A DNA stretch of 64,000 bases from Methanobacterium sp. UBA44 (lineage in GTDB: Archaea > Methanobacteriota > Methanobacteria > Methanobacteriales > Methanobacteriaceae): the NCBI GenBank assembly GCA_002494885.1, contig DACV01000002.1, forward strand, positions 556,999-620,998, in the 5' to 3' direction. Positions 8,609 to 17,515 of the stretch are shown here, piece after piece. How positions within the stretch are numbered: the stretch's first letter is position 1; every line of letters starts with the position of its first letter. The notes below the pieces were generated by a model. The model did no database searches. It saw only the letters and a program-made list of their open reading frames with translations, and had not been told where the DNA came from. The position numbers and the translations under genes are program-made.

Positions 8609-9484
8609 TTATGTTAAAAAAGTAGAACATGTTTCAAAAAGTTTGTATGTCATATTATATGCTCTGTTGTAGTTTTCCCATCCTGGAATCTCATAAACAA
8701 ATGTTTTATACCCGGATACTGCTAAAGGTTTAGAAAATTTTAATGCTGATGATGAATGTTCTCGTATATTATCAGATCTATAATAATTTAAGCCTCCAGC
8801 ACTTTGATTAACAATTTCCGCTAATTTAACAGATTTTTCATCCATTTCAGGAGTGGCAATATAAAATCCATCCCCATAACCAGGTATATGGTCATGGCAA
8901 ATAATTACCAGGTTACATCTAGATTTCTGGATATCGGGAAGTATATAATCTGCAGCCAGACCTTCCCCACAAGTTCTACCATTTTTATAATTTTCTGGAT
9001 TATTAGTTACTGTAATATCATAATGTACAACCTCTATATTTGAAGATGAAGTATAATCATTTATAACATCCGATGTAACCCTTTTTGAAAGATTTTCTCG
9101 TGGATGAATACCAGTAACTACTGCAATAACAGTTCCACTAACCGATGAATTCCTATGTATTTCTTTTGTAACATATCCTCTATTATCCGAACCTAAAATA
9201 AGCTTATTGGGAATTTCAGGATTGTATAACGTTGGTGCATAAAAAATATTCATAAATATCATAAATGCAATGATCAGACATGATGAAAATAGTACTATTG
9301 ATTTTTTAGATCTTGAACCAGATGAGTTTTCATAATAACCATGATATCCATAATACTCATTGATATTATCAACTAAAATTAGTTCCCCACCACATGAACA
9401 TACATCAAAATCTTCAGGGGATTCATCTTCTTTAAGCCGGTAGTAGCCATTACACTTTTTGCATATTAAATATCGATCTTGCAC
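8609..9484 (-). CDS. zinc-ribbon membrane protein with M14-like extracellular domain
   Basis: A 291-residue protein. Residues 5-38 form a zinc ribbon (CKKC and CSCGG), about 63-85 is one transmembrane helix, and the rest is probably outside the cell. The external part contains GIHPREN, an H-x-x-E zinc motif, then CHDH and a late YEIPG glutamate. This pattern recalls M14 carboxypeptidase or succinylglutamate-desuccinylase folds. Assignment to M14 is my inference from motif order. The start is GTG 9484, with a TATA-like AATATTATATATTC close upstream that could make the mRNA nearly leaderless. It lies beside the broken glutaredoxin-like gene. Confidence 0.65.
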   Translation of the reverse strand: MQDRYLICKKCNGYYRLKEDESPEDFDVCSCGGELILVDNINEYYGYHGYYENSSGSRSKKSIVLFSSCLIIAFMIFMNIFYAPTLYNPEIPNKLILGSDNRGYVTKEIHRNSSVSGTVIAVVTGIHPRENLSKRVTSDVINDYTSSSNIEVVHYDITVTNNPENYKNGRTCGEGLAADYILPDIQKSRCNLVIICHDHIPGYGDGFYIATPEMDEKSVKLAEIVNQSAGGLNYYRSDNIREHSSSALKFSKPLAVSGYKTFVYEIPGWENYNRAYNMTYKLFETCSTFLT

Positions 9485-9869
9485 AGGTTTTTATTTATAC
9501 TGAATATATAATATTTTTTTAGATACAAATTGTCTTACAAATTTAATTGATTAAAAATTGCCATATTCAATATTTATATATAATGTATTTATTACTTTTA
9601 TGCCATTTTTAAAGATTTTATCGAAGGGGTAGTTTTATCAAATAATTTAGTTCATCAATGGATTAATATTAATCAGTTTTTTATTTATAAAAAATAAATT
9701 ACTAAAGATTAGTTTCCATTCATAATCTTCATTAAGTATATGAAATTATTATGGATACCAAAAACAGGTGAAACAGTTATCAATTAAGGAGTTAGAGTAG
9801 TAATTATTATAGTTAGTTTCTTAATTAATTTTATAACCATACAAAAGATAGATCAATAGGGAATTGAAT
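9485..9869. other. intergenic region between divergent genes
   Basis: About 385 bp, strongly AT-rich. It holds TATA-like sequences for the minus-strand gene near 9500-9512 and AGGGA at 9858-9862 serving the MFS gene. No RNA gene or strong repeat was seen. A 15-codon ORF near 9740 has no ribosome binding site and was not called. Confidence 0.5.
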
Positions 9870-11291
9870 TTGAAAAATAACAATTTAATAGTTTTAACTC
9901 TGGCACTGGGGATGTTTTTATGGTCATTCAGTGCAGGAATAGTTAATATATCACTACCTACCATTTCTCAATTTTTAGATATAAGTACCAGTACGGTATC
10001 TCTAATAATCATAGTTCATCTAATTGTTCTTATAAGCTTTTTAGTTATTTTTGGACGTGTTGGGGACATCATAGGCTATAAAAAAGTATTTTTGATGGGA
10101 ATTATTTTTTTTACTATTGGTGCATATTTTTGTGGTATTTCACTTGATATCGTCAATTTAATCATTTTCAGGATTATACAGGGCATCGGATCTGCTATGC
10201 TGCTGTCAGTGACTCCTGCAATAATATCTGTCCAGTTACCACTAGATATAAGCGGAAAAGTATTTGGTATTATCTCTCTAACCACAACACTTGGGCTTTC
10301 ATCTGGTTACGGAATAGGAGGGCTTATAAATCAATATGCAGGTTGGAACTGGATATTTTTAGTAACTGTTCCCATGGGAATTGCTGTAATTCTACTTGCT
10401 TTTAAAATATTGCCCGAATCAGTAGAAAATAAGCAAAAAGGAGATTTTGATGCTATTGGTGCGATTCTAATATTTGCTACACTTCTAACTCTAATTTTAC
10501 CTGTGTATATTGGGGAAAGCATGAATTGGGGCTTATTATCAGTCATATCAGCCATTTCAATATCTTTGATTCTGGCAATTGTGCTTTTTAAATGGGAATC
10601 CCGGCAAAAAAACCCGCTATTTGACTTTTCAATTTTAAAAAATGTTCATATTACCCTATCTCTAATTTCAGGATTTTTGGCTACACTTGTTCTTACCGGA
10701 AGTATATTCCTTATCCCATTTTTCTTTGAACTTGTTATGGGATACTCTACAGACTTTTCCGGCTTAATTATACTACTTCCATCTCTTGCAGTTATATTTA
10801 TAGGGCCATTATCAGGGTATATCTCTGACAGAATGGGATCTCGCATTCCAACAGTTGCAGCAGTTTTTTCATTAATTATTGCAGCTATTTTACTAACATT
10901 TTTAAATGAAACAATTGGATTGCTTTTTATTTTTATTGCACTTGGAATTAGAGCCCTTTCAGAAGGAATGTTTACTCCTGCAAACAATAAACTCATAATG
11001 AGTCACAGTACTCCTGAAAAACTTGGTTCTGTATCCAGCCTATTAAATACTGCACGATATCTAGGCCTGGTTATGGGTGTTGTAATATTTAACACCATAT
11101 TTAATTATACTATAAGTAATGAAACGGCCAAAATACTTGGTGTGCCCTTAAATGGCGCATATCAATTAAGTGCACCCACAGAGATTCTTTTGCAAGGATT
11201 TCACAATGCTTTTATTGCAGGATTGGTTATAAGTATTTTAATCTTTGTTTTTTCAATTTTAACCAGAGAAAATAAAGAATTTTCAAAATAG
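9870..11291 (+). CDS. MFS transporter, DHA2 (EmrB/QacA) type
   Basis: A 473-residue integral membrane protein with about 14 hydrophobic helices, the count of the DHA2 drug:H+ antiporter family. The motif A-like GRVGDIIGYKK sits in the loop after helix 2 (about residues 60-70), and a second copy, SDRMGSR, follows the midpoint. Such proteins export drugs or organic anions using the proton or sodium gradient; the substrate is unknown. The frame opens at TTG 9864, but TTG 9870 is 7 nt after AGGGA and is preferred. No regulator gene is adjacent. Confidence 0.88.
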   Translation: MKNNNLIVLTLALGMFLWSFSAGIVNISLPTISQFLDISTSTVSLIIIVHLIVLISFLVIFGRVGDIIGYKKVFLMGIIFFTIGAYFCGISLDIVNLIIFRIIQGIGSAMLLSVTPAIISVQLPLDISGKVFGIISLTTTLGLSSGYGIGGLINQYAGWNWIFLVTVPMGIAVILLAFKILPESVENKQKGDFDAIGAILIFATLLTLILPVYIGESMNWGLLSVISAISISLILAIVLFKWESRQKNPLFDFSILKNVHITLSLISGFLATLVLTGSIFLIPFFFELVMGYSTDFSGLIILLPSLAVIFIGPLSGYISDRMGSRIPTVAAVFSLIIAAILLTFLNETIGLLFIFIALGIRALSEGMFTPANNKLIMSHSTPEKLGSVSSLLNTARYLGLVMGVVIFNTIFNYTISNETAKILGVPLNGAYQLSAPTEILLQGFHNAFIAGLVISILIFVFSILTRENKEFSK

Positions 11292-11316
11292 TTTTAAACT
11301 TTTAAAATGGTATTAA

Positions 11317-12276
11317 TCAGGTCTTATCTGGGAGATATTCAAGATTAAATATTTCTGTTTCATTTGTACTTCTATTTAAATATCCTAACTGCTTTTGAAG
11401 TTCAATAAATTTCATAGAATTGAGAATAAATTCTTCTGAAGGCACAGCAATAAAATCAAGATGCTTAAGACCTTCTCTTTCAACATCTACATTTGTACCA
11501 AGTTTTCTGGATATGATTAATGCTGTTTCATTTTTATTAGAGTTTATAAAATTGGTTGCTGCTATATGTGCCTTTAGAAATCTTCTAATTGACTCTGGTT
11601 CTTCCTGAATGAACTCTTCCCGCGCTATAACCACACAGCAAGGGTGGTCTTTCCATATATCATCAGAATACATAAATACATCACCATCCCCTTCAATCCT
11701 CGCAATTGATACATAGGGTTCCCAAGCTATAAATGCGCTGGATTTATTAAATATCAGGGATTTAGGCATAAATGGGACTTCTGATTTTATGATTTTGACT
11801 TCATCTATACTAATATTATTTTTATACAATAAATCAGTTAATAATACATCCTGTACTGAGCCTTTTTCCGGTATTGCTATAGTTTTACCCTTTAAATCAC
11901 TGATATCACTAAAATTACTATTTTTTTGGACTACTATCCCGCTACCATCCTGATTTACCGAGGCAATGGCTTTAATAGAAATTCCTTTATTAATTGCAAT
12001 CGTTACAGGAGATATACCGCAGTAACCAATATCTATTTTTCCTCGATTGGCTGCAGCTATGAGTTCTGGACCTGCCCTAAATGGAACTAAATGAACTTTA
12101 ATACCTTCCTTTTCAAATATTTTCTCTGCATCTGCAACAAATAAAGCAGAATGATGATTACTTGGAAGATAGCCAACAACAATAGTTTCCTCGGTGCTTT
12201 CAATATAATTGTAAGTTTTAAATACGGTAAATAGAATCAAAAAAATAAGTGCTAAAATAATTAAATTTTTATTCAT
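11317..12276 (-). CDS. NitT/TauT-type ABC substrate-binding protein (SsuA-like), orphan
   Basis: A 319-residue periplasmic-binding-protein-like domain tethered by an N-terminal hydrophobic anchor (about residues 4-24). VGYLPSNHHSALFVADA and the following FRAGPELIAAANRGKIDIG resemble the ligand-binding start of the SsuA/TauA/ThiY group. These bind sulfonates, nitrate, thiamine precursors or similar. No permease or ATPase gene is adjacent, so it either serves a transporter encoded elsewhere or senses its ligand. It converges with the MFS gene at 25 bp. Confidence 0.85.
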   Translation of the reverse strand: MNKNLIILALIFLILFTVFKTYNYIESTEETIVVGYLPSNHHSALFVADAEKIFEKEGIKVHLVPFRAGPELIAAANRGKIDIGYCGISPVTIAINKGISIKAIASVNQDGSGIVVQKNSNFSDISDLKGKTIAIPEKGSVQDVLLTDLLYKNNISIDEVKIIKSEVPFMPKSLIFNKSSAFIAWEPYVSIARIEGDGDVFMYSDDIWKDHPCCVVIAREEFIQEEPESIRRFLKAHIAATNFINSNKNETALIISRKLGTNVDVEREGLKHLDFIAVPSEEFILNSMKFIELQKQLGYLNRSTNETEIFNLEYLPDKT

Positions 12277-12377
12277 TATATCACTCGATTAACTTTAATA
12301 ACTTAGAATTATACTATAATATCATTGTTTATTGCAAATAAACTGACAACTCTTAAATTAATGCCAACTAATATCAT

Positions 12378-12398
12378 CTGGAGAAATTAAAACTCCAG
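12378..12398. terminator. inverted repeat downstream of the deaminase gene
   Basis: CTGGAG and CTCCAG are separated by 9 nt, a perfect 6-bp stem. The repeat lies just past the stop of the minus-strand deaminase gene, in the gap before the binding-protein gene. A role in 3' end formation is plausible but unproven. Confidence 0.35.
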
Positions 12399-12415
12399 CA
12401 CATCGCTAATTGCAA

Positions 12416-12877
12416 TTAAAATTCAACCCTTTCCAGTTCCATATCCCAAACTTCGGGGTTCATTTCAATATATTTCCTCATTAATTCTTTGCATTCCTCC
12501 AGATCAAGGTTAATCAATTTAACTCCATTTTCCTTTAAATAATATTCAGAGCCTGTAAGAGTAATATTTTCCCCCATTACTACTTCTGGAATTTTGTAAA
12601 GTAATATAACGCCTGAACACATCTCACAGGGAGATAAAGTAGTATAAAGAGTGCAATTTTTGTAATCTTCTCCTTTTAACCTTCCTGCATTTTCAATACA
12701 GTCCATTTCCCCATGTAATATAGATGAATCACTCTGTATTATCTTATTGTGGCCCCTACCCACTATTCTATTATCATGTACAAGAACTGCACCTATAGGA
12801 ATTCCACCTTCATCAAAACCTTTTTTTGCTTCTTTTATTGCCTCTTTCATAAATTTGTAATGTTTTTCTTTCATCAT
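12416..12877 (-). CDS. cytosine deaminase, yeast Fcy1-like
   Basis: A zinc-dependent deaminase of the CDA fold. Zinc ligands are the histidine of LHGEMD (H55, catalytic E57) and the two cysteines of SPCEMC (C84, C87), counted from ATG 12877. The HGE variant, ENAGR, LLYKIPEVVMGEN and the C-terminal KYIEMNPEVW all match the yeast cytosine deaminase type rather than bacterial CodA or tRNA deaminases. It should convert cytosine to uracil, or a related pyrimidine. The frame opens at TTG 12892, but GGATGTGG before ATG 12877 favours the later start. No partner pyrimidine gene is adjacent. Confidence 0.82.
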   Translation of the reverse strand: MMKEKHYKFMKEAIKEAKKGFDEGGIPIGAVLVHDNRIVGRGHNKIIQSDSSILHGEMDCIENAGRLKGEDYKNCTLYTTLSPCEMCSGVILLYKIPEVVMGENITLTGSEYYLKENGVKLINLDLEECKELMRKYIEMNPEVWDMELERVEF

Positions 12878-13005
12878 TCCACATCCAGACAATTATAAAT
12901 ATAGATCAATGGCTAATTTAAACTTATTTTTAGCATATATGGCTTAATAATTATATTTTAATAATTATTATGTGAATATAGCCACATTTATTTTTTATGA
13001 ATAAA

Positions 13006-13020
13006 AGTATCTGTGATACT
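13006..13020. promoter_or_regulatory. short palindrome upstream of minD
   Basis: AGTATC-TGT-GATACT, a perfect 6-bp inverted repeat with a 3-nt centre, about 40 nt before the minD start. It could be a regulator-binding site. No regulator is identified. Confidence 0.25.
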
Positions 13021-13061
13021 AAAGTATAATACATGAATATTTAAGATTGCAGGTGGAAAAG

Positions 13062-13859
13062 ATGACAAGAGTTATAGTTGTGGCTTCAGGAAAAGGTGGA
13101 GTTGGAAAGACAACATTAGCTGCTAATCTGGGAATTGCATTAGCTCTACATGGTGAAGATGTTGTAACACTCGATTTAGACTTATCTATGGCTAATTTAG
13201 AATTAATACTTGGCTTAGAAGGGAAACCTGTTACTCTACAGGATGTGCTTGCTGGAAATGATATAATAAGCAATGCAATATATGAAGGTCCTGGAGGAGT
13301 AAGAATTGTTCCCGCAGGGTTGTCAATTCATGGTTTAAAGAATATGAGGATTGAGAGGCTTGAAGAAGTACTTGCAACCCTTGTAGAAGATACTGACATT
13401 CTATTAATTGATGCTCCTGGAGGTTTAGAAAGAGATGCCATTGCAGCCCTTAATGTTGCTGAAGAATTAATTTTAGTAACTACTCCAGAGATTACATCGC
13501 TAAGTGATGCTTTAAAAACCAAAATAGTTGCAGATAAAATAGGTATCAATATTCTGGGAGTAGTAATCAATAAAGGGCAAACCCATGATGCATTTTTAAC
13601 TCCAGATGAAGTAGAAGCAATCCTTAACCTTCCTATAATTTCCATTATTCCTGAAGATCTGGAACTAAATAAAGCATCAGCCTCTGGAAATTCACTTTTA
13701 ATAAATAATCCTGATTCTAACACTTCCAGACTGATTATGAATCTTGCTGCTGTAATCATTGGTAAATATGATTATCAAAATGATTTAACCAGCGCTGGGG
13801 TCGTTACCAAGTTCTTCCACACTGTTTTCGGTAAATATTTAAACGTTTACAGATCCTGA
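13062..13859 (+). CDS. minD: MinD/ParA-family ATPase
   Basis: A 265-residue P-loop ATPase with the deviant Walker A motif SGKGGVGKTT at 9-18, LDLDLSMANLELILGL as the A' region, and LLIDAPGGLERD as Walker B. It is of MinD type, a membrane-associated dimeric ATPase that positions cell-division or polar structures. Several archaeal MinD homologues place motility or pilus machinery instead. The first in-frame start is TTG 13047, but GGTGG just before ATG 13062 favours that start. No MinC or MinE is nearby. A poly-T tract follows the stop. Confidence 0.88.
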   Translation: MTRVIVVASGKGGVGKTTLAANLGIALALHGEDVVTLDLDLSMANLELILGLEGKPVTLQDVLAGNDIISNAIYEGPGGVRIVPAGLSIHGLKNMRIERLEEVLATLVEDTDILLIDAPGGLERDAIAALNVAEELILVTTPEITSLSDALKTKIVADKIGINILGVVINKGQTHDAFLTPDEVEAILNLPIISIIPEDLELNKASASGNSLLINNPDSNTSRLIMNLAAVIIGKYDYQNDLTSAGVVTKFFHTVFGKYLNVYRS

Positions 13860-14225
13860 ATTCTAAATTTTTAATCTCTTTTTTTATTTAGCTATCTAAA
13901 TTAGTAAGTTAGGGTATATGTACTCTGATAAATATGCTATTTTTATAATTTTTAGAGCATGAACTGATAAACTCCAATTTTCAGATTTTTTATGATTTAA
14001 AATAAAATTTTCTTCGTTATATCAAGGTTTAACGAACTACATTTAATAATTCATTTGGAATATTAATTTCCATAAAATAATGCATTCTATAGCTGAAATA
14101 GTTAAATATATAAAATAAATTTTTATATCGATTCAATTTTAACCTATTATAAAGCAAAATTTTTAATAAGATACTTATAAATACCACGTTATATACTTGT
14201 ATAGTCATAAAAATTAAGTGAAACA
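13860..14225. other. intergenic region with poly-T terminator and promoter
   Basis: About 366 bp. Just after the minD stop there are oligo-T runs (13865-13890) typical of archaeal termination. Near the other end CTTATAAATA at 14174-14183 is a TATA box for the gene starting at 14226, with a predicted leader of about 20 nt. Nothing else recognisable lies between. Confidence 0.5.
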
Positions 14226-15221
14226 ATGGCCAGCAATATAAACACCAATTCCAAAGAAGAAGGATCTACGTATAACGAATATGAAAATGCTCTAAAATTA
14301 AAAATTAAACTCCTTGAAGAATACGAAGGAGTTGACTTTAAACAAGTTTTCAATGGAAATGAATTTTTTACTGAATATGGCTTATGCTATAACATAGAAA
14401 ATAAATCCCAGCTAAGTTTTAACACACTAGACAGTGAAACAGCTCGTGAAAAAATTTTATCAGATCTAAAATTATTAAGTGGAATTGGAGAAGTAAGAGC
14501 ACACAAATTACAGTCTGAAGGATTTAATACTATACAAGACTTAACAGAACACCAAAAACACGGCGCAGAAGCATCAAAACTCTTAAAAATTATTGATGAT
14601 TGTGATACATGCAGTGCGGCCGACTGGATAAGCGAATGGTATCCCAAATCTCATCCGTTAGTTCTCTGTGCTTCAAGTTTTAATGATAATGAGAATTTCA
14701 TCTTTTTAGACATAGAAACTCTTGGATTTTTTAACCAGCCCATAATATTACTGGGACTTGCTAAAGTTTCTGGTAATAAAATAACCGTTAATCAGTATTT
14801 ATCACGCTCTCTTGGCGAAGAAAACGCTGTTTTATCATCTTTTTTAACTCATGTACTACCTGAAAGCGTTTATGTTACTTTTAACGGGCAAACATTTGAT
14901 ATACCTTTCATAATAAATAGAATGAAATATTATAATATAAAAAGAGACATTGATAAAGTTCATTTTGATATGCTTCATTATTCAAGGCGTGCATGGTCTG
15001 ATGAACTGCCAAACTGTCAGCTAACTACAATTGAAAGATATATATTTGGTATTGAACGAGAAAACGATATACCAAGCGGTTTAGTGCCTGATTTTTATAA
15101 AGTTTACAATAAAACAGGAAATATCGGTCCATTAATTCCAATAATTGAACACAACCGGCAGGATATTATTACACTGGCTAAAATCTTTTCCAGGTTACAT
15201 GAAAAATGGAATGATTTATAA
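14226..15221 (+). CDS. YprB-like ribonuclease H-fold exonuclease with helix-hairpin-helix
   Basis: A 331-residue protein related to COG3359 (YprB). Residues about 82-105 (LLSGIGEVRAHKLQSEGF) form a helix-hairpin-helix DNA-binding motif. The nuclease domain follows, with the DEDD-type acidic residues in FLDIETLG (D162, E164), FNGQTFDIPF, and HNRQDIITL near the end. Such enzymes trim nucleic acid 3'-5' with two metal ions. The true substrate is not known for the archaeal group. It has its own TATA box and is followed by the REC-PAS gene about 50 bp on. Confidence 0.87.
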   Translation: MASNINTNSKEEGSTYNEYENALKLKIKLLEEYEGVDFKQVFNGNEFFTEYGLCYNIENKSQLSFNTLDSETAREKILSDLKLLSGIGEVRAHKLQSEGFNTIQDLTEHQKHGAEASKLLKIIDDCDTCSAADWISEWYPKSHPLVLCASSFNDNENFIFLDIETLGFFNQPIILLGLAKVSGNKITVNQYLSRSLGEENAVLSSFLTHVLPESVYVTFNGQTFDIPFIINRMKYYNIKRDIDKVHFDMLHYSRRAWSDELPNCQLTTIERYIFGIERENDIPSGLVPDFYKVYNKTGNIGPLIPIIEHNRQDIITLAKIFSRLHEKWNDL

Positions 15222-15270
15222 TAGATAAGAGTGTGACTAAAAAATCAATAAGCGTCATGGAGATTTACCT

Positions 15271-16189
15271 ATGAAAAAAAAAACCTATAAACATTCTACT
15301 AATTGAAGACAGCCCAGAAGATGCTGTAATTATACGGGAGATGTTAAGGGATGCCCCTGCACCATTCCAATTGAAACAGGTTAATAAACTTAAAAAAGGT
15401 TTTGAAATCCTCTTTAATCAAGATTTTGATGTTTTACTGCTTGATTTAAATTTACCTGATAGCTGGGGATTTGATACATTTATAAGAACCTATGATCAGG
15501 CTCCGGACATACCTATAGTTATATTAAGTGGTTTTGACGATGAAGAAATTGCTGTTAAGGCTGTAAGAGAAGGTGCACAGGATTATATGATTAAAGGGGA
15601 AATTGACGGTAAGCTATTATCCAGATCTATATATTATGCAATTGAACGTAAAGAAATTGAAAAGGAACTGATGAAAACCCATAACGATCTAAGAAAATTA
15701 ATTGAATGGCACGAAGAAGAGCTTAAAGAAACTGAAGAAAAGCTTAATAACGAAATTAACGCCCACAAAAAAACAGAAAATAATTTAATTGAAGTTATTA
15801 AAAACCTTGAAATTGAAAAAATTAAGTTCAAAGTGCTTATAGATCAATTACCACATGGTATACTCATTGTAGATGCAGTTTCTGGAAGTCATCTCCTTAA
15901 AAACAAACGATTTAAAGAGATTTCTGATAGTTTTTTAAAAGAAAAGGATATTGAAGAAATATTCCCTTTCAAAGGATTTAATCAAGATGGAACTGCATTA
16001 AAAAGTGAAGATTGGCCTTTGATGCGCTCCATTGTTATGGGCGAGGAAATAGAGGATGAAAAAATTACTATTTTAAAAAAGGACGGTAGTAAAACCATTA
16101 TAAGTAACAGTTCAAAACCAATCAGGGATAACGATGGACAGATTATAATGGGAATGTCTATTTTATCAGATTCTGATGATAAAATATAA
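15271..16189 (+). CDS. REC-PAS response regulator, start out of frame after an A10 run
   Basis: From 15284 the frame encodes INILLIEDSPED, the first strand and acidic pocket of a receiver domain. The phospho-acceptor follows in LLLDLNLPD, then ILSGFDDEE and YMIKGE. A coiled coil (about 115-165) and a PAS domain (to the end) complete a protein of about 306 residues. The only good start is ATG 15271, 7 nt after GGAGA, but it is followed by ten A (15274-15283). Nine A would join it in frame; with ten the ribosome meets a stop. The first in-frame ATG (15341) would delete the acidic pocket. This is either transcriptional slippage, a phase switch, a mutation or a read error. Confidence 0.75.
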
Positions 16190-16201
16190 ATTAAAAAAAA
16201 T

Positions 16202-16711
16202 TTATTCCAATTTTTTTAAAGCACGCTGGATAAATGCATGTATATCATCAGGTCCGCGACTTGAAATTATATTACCGTCTTCAACCACTTCTTTATCTAC
16301 ATAATTTCCACCTGCATTCTCTATATCCACAATTATTGATTTCCAGCCAGCTATATTACGTCCTTCAATCACTTTAGCAGTTATTAAAAGCTGAGGTGCA
16401 TGACATATAGCAAATACTGGTTTACTGCTTTCCACGAACTCTTTCGTAAAATTTACTATGCTTTCATTTTCTCTTAACTTATCAGGAGAACATCCCCCTG
16501 GAATAAATATTGCATCATAATCGTCTGTGGAAATATCTTCTGCTGATTTTTCAATTTTCACCTTAGTTTTTTCTTCTTTCCCTTCCACTACCTGGCCTTC
16601 TTTAAAGCCAATATGCATTAATTCATGTCCAGCATCTTTAAATGCCTGTGATGGCTTTGTATATTCTACATCTTCAAATTTCGGTCCAATTAAAACCCCT
16701 ATTTTACTCAT
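16202..16711 (-). CDS. DJ-1/PfpI family protein
   Basis: A 169-residue DJ-1/PfpI superfamily protein. The nucleophile-elbow cysteine is C103 followed by H104 in FAICHAPQLL, and the conserved acidic residue is E13 in KFEDVEY. Members act as proteases, chaperones or glyoxal-damage repair enzymes, and sequence alone does not decide between them. The length and the GGCSPDKLR loop fit the PfpI/YhbO branch. It is divergent from the quinone reductase at 16793, so the short gap between them probably holds both promoters. Confidence 0.9.
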   Translation of the reverse strand: MSKIGVLIGPKFEDVEYTKPSQAFKDAGHELMHIGFKEGQVVEGKEEKTKVKIEKSAEDISTDDYDAIFIPGGCSPDKLRENESIVNFTKEFVESSKPVFAICHAPQLLITAKVIEGRNIAGWKSIIVDIENAGGNYVDKEVVEDGNIISSRGPDDIHAFIQRALKKLE

Positions 16712-16792
16712 TATTTTCCTCCGTGCAATAAATTAATATTAATAATTATATAATTATTATGATAAAAATGTTAAAAAAATGCAGGTGATAAT

Positions 16793-17482
16793 ATGAATGC
16801 CGACAAAATTGAAAATTTTGAGGCCCCAGAAACAAAGTTTCTGAGGGTATTAATTGTTTTTGCACATCCAGAGCCAAATTCTTTAAATGGAGTGATGAAA
16901 GACCTTGCGGCCAAAACACTCCGAAATAATGGACATGAAGTTAAAATATCAGATCTATATGGGATGAGATTTAAAGCAGTTTTGGATCAGGAAGATTTTT
17001 CACAAAGACATAACAGTGAAACATTTAATCCTATGATGGAGCAGGTGAATGCAGTTGGAACCGGATCCCTTGCACAGGATGCTAAAGATGAAGTAGAAAA
17101 AATAAAATGGGCAGATATGATAATTTTCCAGTTTCCTGTATGGTGGACTTCACCTCCTGCAATCTTAAAAGGATGGATCGATAGGGTATTTCTACCAGGA
17201 GTTGTTCATAACATTGCAGAAGGAAAAATGTACGATACCGGACTCTTAAAAGGTAAAAAAGCAATGTTGTCATTTACAACAGGTGCAACTAAGGATGTAT
17301 ATTCTTCAGAAGGTCCACATGGAGATTTAGATGAAATATTTAAATTCATAACTCATAATATTCTGGAACTTACAGGACTTGAGGTTTTACCTTCTTTTGG
17401 AGTATATGGTCCTGTAATGATGTCTAAAGAAGATGTAAAAGAAGAACTTGAAAAATTTAAACAAACAGTAAATTCTTTATAA
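16793..17482 (+). CDS. NAD(P)H quinone reductase-like flavodoxin-fold protein with hairpin-encoded N-terminus
   Basis: A flavodoxin-fold oxidoreductase of the NQO1/MdaB/KefF group. VLIVFAHPEPNSLNG begins the FMN/FAD-binding fold, and FQFPVWWTSPPAILKGWIDR is the family's flavin and substrate loop. It should transfer two electrons from NAD(P)H to quinones or other electrophiles. Homologues normally start one or two residues before VLIVFAHP. Here about 16 extra residues (DKIENFEAPETKFL and neighbours) come from a pair of hairpin repeats read in frame. AGGTGA before ATG 16793 supports this start. A split tautomerase gene follows 33 bp downstream. Confidence 0.9.
   Translation: MNADKIENFEAPETKFLRVLIVFAHPEPNSLNGVMKDLAAKTLRNNGHEVKISDLYGMRFKAVLDQEDFSQRHNSETFNPMMEQVNAVGTGSLAQDAKDEVEKIKWADMIIFQFPVWWTSPPAILKGWIDRVFLPGVVHNIAEGKMYDTGLLKGKKAMLSFTTGATKDVYSSEGPHGDLDEIFKFITHNILELTGLEVLPSFGVYGPVMMSKEDVKEELEKFKQTVNSL
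16799..16846 (+). repeat. hairpin pair, triloop repeat family (locus A)
   Basis: Two adjacent hairpins. The first is CAAAATT-GAA-AATTTTG (16804-16820) inside a GCC/GGC clamp with unpaired bases. The second is CAGAAAC-AAA-GTTTCTG (16827-16843) inside a CC/GG clamp with an unpaired A. Both have 7-bp stems, 3-nt loops, A-rich 5' arms and T-rich 3' arms, as at the two other loci. The segment lies within the quinone reductase frame; 48 bp separate two TGA triplets that may mark the insertion. Confidence 0.7.
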
Positions 17483-17515
17483 GATATAGAATAATTTATA
17501 TTAAAGAGGTTTAAT

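Noticed and set aside
14029..14226. Minus-strand ORF of 65 codons in the gap before the YprB-like gene
   Set aside because: It overlaps the TATA box and leader of the plus-strand gene, has very skewed AT composition and matches no family.
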